From CAG-611 sp964487215 (GTDB lineage: Bacteria; Bacillota_I; Bacilli_A; RF39; UBA660), in contig CAZAPU010000003.1 in NCBI GenBank assembly GCA_964487215.1, positions 1 to 33,250 of the forward strand: a DNA stretch of 33,250 nt, read 5' to 3'. The position numbers and the translations under genes are program-made. Positions 32,824 to 33,250 of the stretch are shown one piece after another. The notes beneath the pieces are model-generated. The model ran no database searches, was not told the DNA's origin, and was given only the letters and a program-made list of their open reading frames with translations. Every line of letters begins with the position of its first letter. The first letter of the stretch is position 1.

Positions 32824-33250
32824 TTCTGGTGAATACGGCAACATTTTGAATCGTCGTTTTCCTTGATATTACTGATATCTCCAATACCTACATTTATGTT
32901 CTCGTATAGACCAGAACGAATATTCTGGTCTATACAGGAACATTTTTGATTAAAAGAAATTTCATCACTTTGTAATGAATTCACATCTACTTTTATAGTA
33001 GGTTTTTCTTTCTTTTCATATAAGTCTAATTCTCTATCAATTATGTCTGTATTAAAGTTAAAATATACTACCATTCTTACATGTTTTCTATTATTATTTA
33101 CTTTAGTTATTTCAATTCTATCAATTAATAATTTAATTAGATGTGGTAGTTCATTCTTAATATCTACCTTCTTTGTTAAAGCTTTGCTTAACTCATTCAT
33201 TTTTTCATTCATTTTTTTGATTTCTATTTCTTTATTATCTATCCTTTTTA
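32793..33250 (-). CDS. C-terminal end of a large serine recombinase (partial at window edge)
   Basis: The frame is open to the right edge; upstream codons read KRIDNKEIEIKK before MNEKMNEL, so the start is outside. A coiled-coil-like basic stretch is followed by HLIKLLIDRIEITK and HVRMVVYFNF, which resemble the C-terminal (DUF4368-like) part of Tn4451/SpoIVCA-type large serine recombinases. The last about ten codons (to the TAA at 32793) run in another frame through the PBP sequence, so the C-terminus is partly host-encoded. Its place at the junction is that of an integrase next to its attachment site. Catalytic domains not visible here. Confidence 0.7.
   Translation of the reverse strand, partial: KRIDNKEIEIKKMNEKMNELSKALTKKVDIKNELPHLIKLLIDRIEITKVNNNRKHVRMVVYFNFNTDIIDRELDLYEKKEKPTIKVDVNSLQSDEISFNQKCSCIDQNIRSGLYENINVGIGDISNIKENDDSKCCRIHQNESWVCIIRI
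32819..32935. other. element/host junction with inverted repeats (putative att region)
   Basis: A perfect inverted repeat with 13-bp arms (32904-32916 and 32923-32935) and a 6-nt centre CGAATA lies in the recombinase tail. The 12-mer ACCAGAACGAAT occurs at 32910-32921 on the plus strand and again on the minus strand at 32830-32819, directly where PBP homology starts. Large serine integrases bind such imperfectly symmetric half sites. Which bases form the crossover core cannot be fixed without the empty site. Confidence 0.5.

Noticed and set aside
32793..32935. 13-bp-arm inverted repeat as a simple transcription terminator for the recombinase gene
   Set aside because: No T-run follows on either strand, and it lies inside the recombinase frame; an att or binding-site role is more likely.
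1..33250. UGA read as tryptophan (Mycoplasma-type code)
   Set aside because: Tryptophans in conserved proteins checked are TGG, and TGA serves as a stop, for example at the ATGA junctions at 9745 and 26298.
1..33250. CRISPR arrays, tRNA or rRNA genes
   Set aside because: No regularly spaced short repeats and no tRNA- or rRNA-like conserved segments seen; the intergenic gaps are short and otherwise explained.

Overview
The window is strongly AT-rich, with short intergenic gaps, AGGAG-type ribosome binding sites and ordinary TGA stops. It looks like a chromosomal segment of a low-GC Gram-positive (Bacillota, Bacilli-like) bacterium. Evidence for that is a PASTA-bearing class B penicillin-binding protein (PBP), a Gram-positive-size signal peptidase I, MraY and FtsW/SpoVE, and a rhamnose-polysaccharide locus of the streptococcal Lancefield-antigen kind. 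I cannot name a species.

Layout, left to right (nearly everything is on the minus strand, so transcription runs right to left). 1-2.1 kb: ftsW/spoVE-like and mraY. 2.2-22.4 kb: surface-glycan assembly. It holds two double-domain GT2 enzymes, a GtrA/GtrB/GT-C set, a DUF1972 rhamnosyltransferase-like GT, GT4, GT8 and GT2 enzymes, a GacI/GacJ/GacK-like set (Und-P-sugar synthase, DUF2304 partner, flippase), two further large GT-C-like membrane proteins, and a Wzm/Wzt ABC exporter. Two plus-strand genes sit inside this array: an SDR epimerase (10.9-11.7 kb) and a polysaccharide pyruvyl transferase (22.5-23.9 kb). 23.9-27.2 kb: a complete dTDP-L-rhamnose pathway (rmlA, a fused rmlC-rmlD, rmlB). 27.3-31.2 kb: a bacterial-PH-like small protein, signal peptidase I and a 993-residue secreted MBG-repeat surface protein. 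31.3-31.4 kb: a well-formed cyclic di-GMP-I (GEMM) riboswitch with a terminator, reading into the surface-protein gene. 31.5-32.8 kb: a lysine-rich membrane protein and the 3' part of a SpoVD/FtsI-type PBP. 32.8-33.25 kb: the C-terminal end of a large serine recombinase running off the window, apparently one end of an integrated element that splits the PBP gene.

How it works together (inference). The rml genes supply dTDP-rhamnose. The GTs build a rhamnose-containing lipid-linked chain that the Wzm/Wzt transporter exports. The GacIJK-like and GtrAB sets make and flip Und-P-sugars, and GT-C enzymes use these to decorate the polymer outside the cell. Pyruvylation may add charge. No initiating TagO/WecA-type transferase lies in the window. 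The c-di-GMP-controlled surface protein and the adjacent signal peptidase belong to the same cell-surface theme.

Most promising observations: the c-di-GMP riboswitch on the surface protein; the recombinase-bearing element cutting a SpoVD-like PBP within its SxN motif, which recalls sporulation-gene elements such as skin; convergent gene pairs whose shared palindromic terminator is centred on both stop codons and gives both proteins the same C-terminal peptide; and a division/wall cluster split by about 29 kb of glycan genes.
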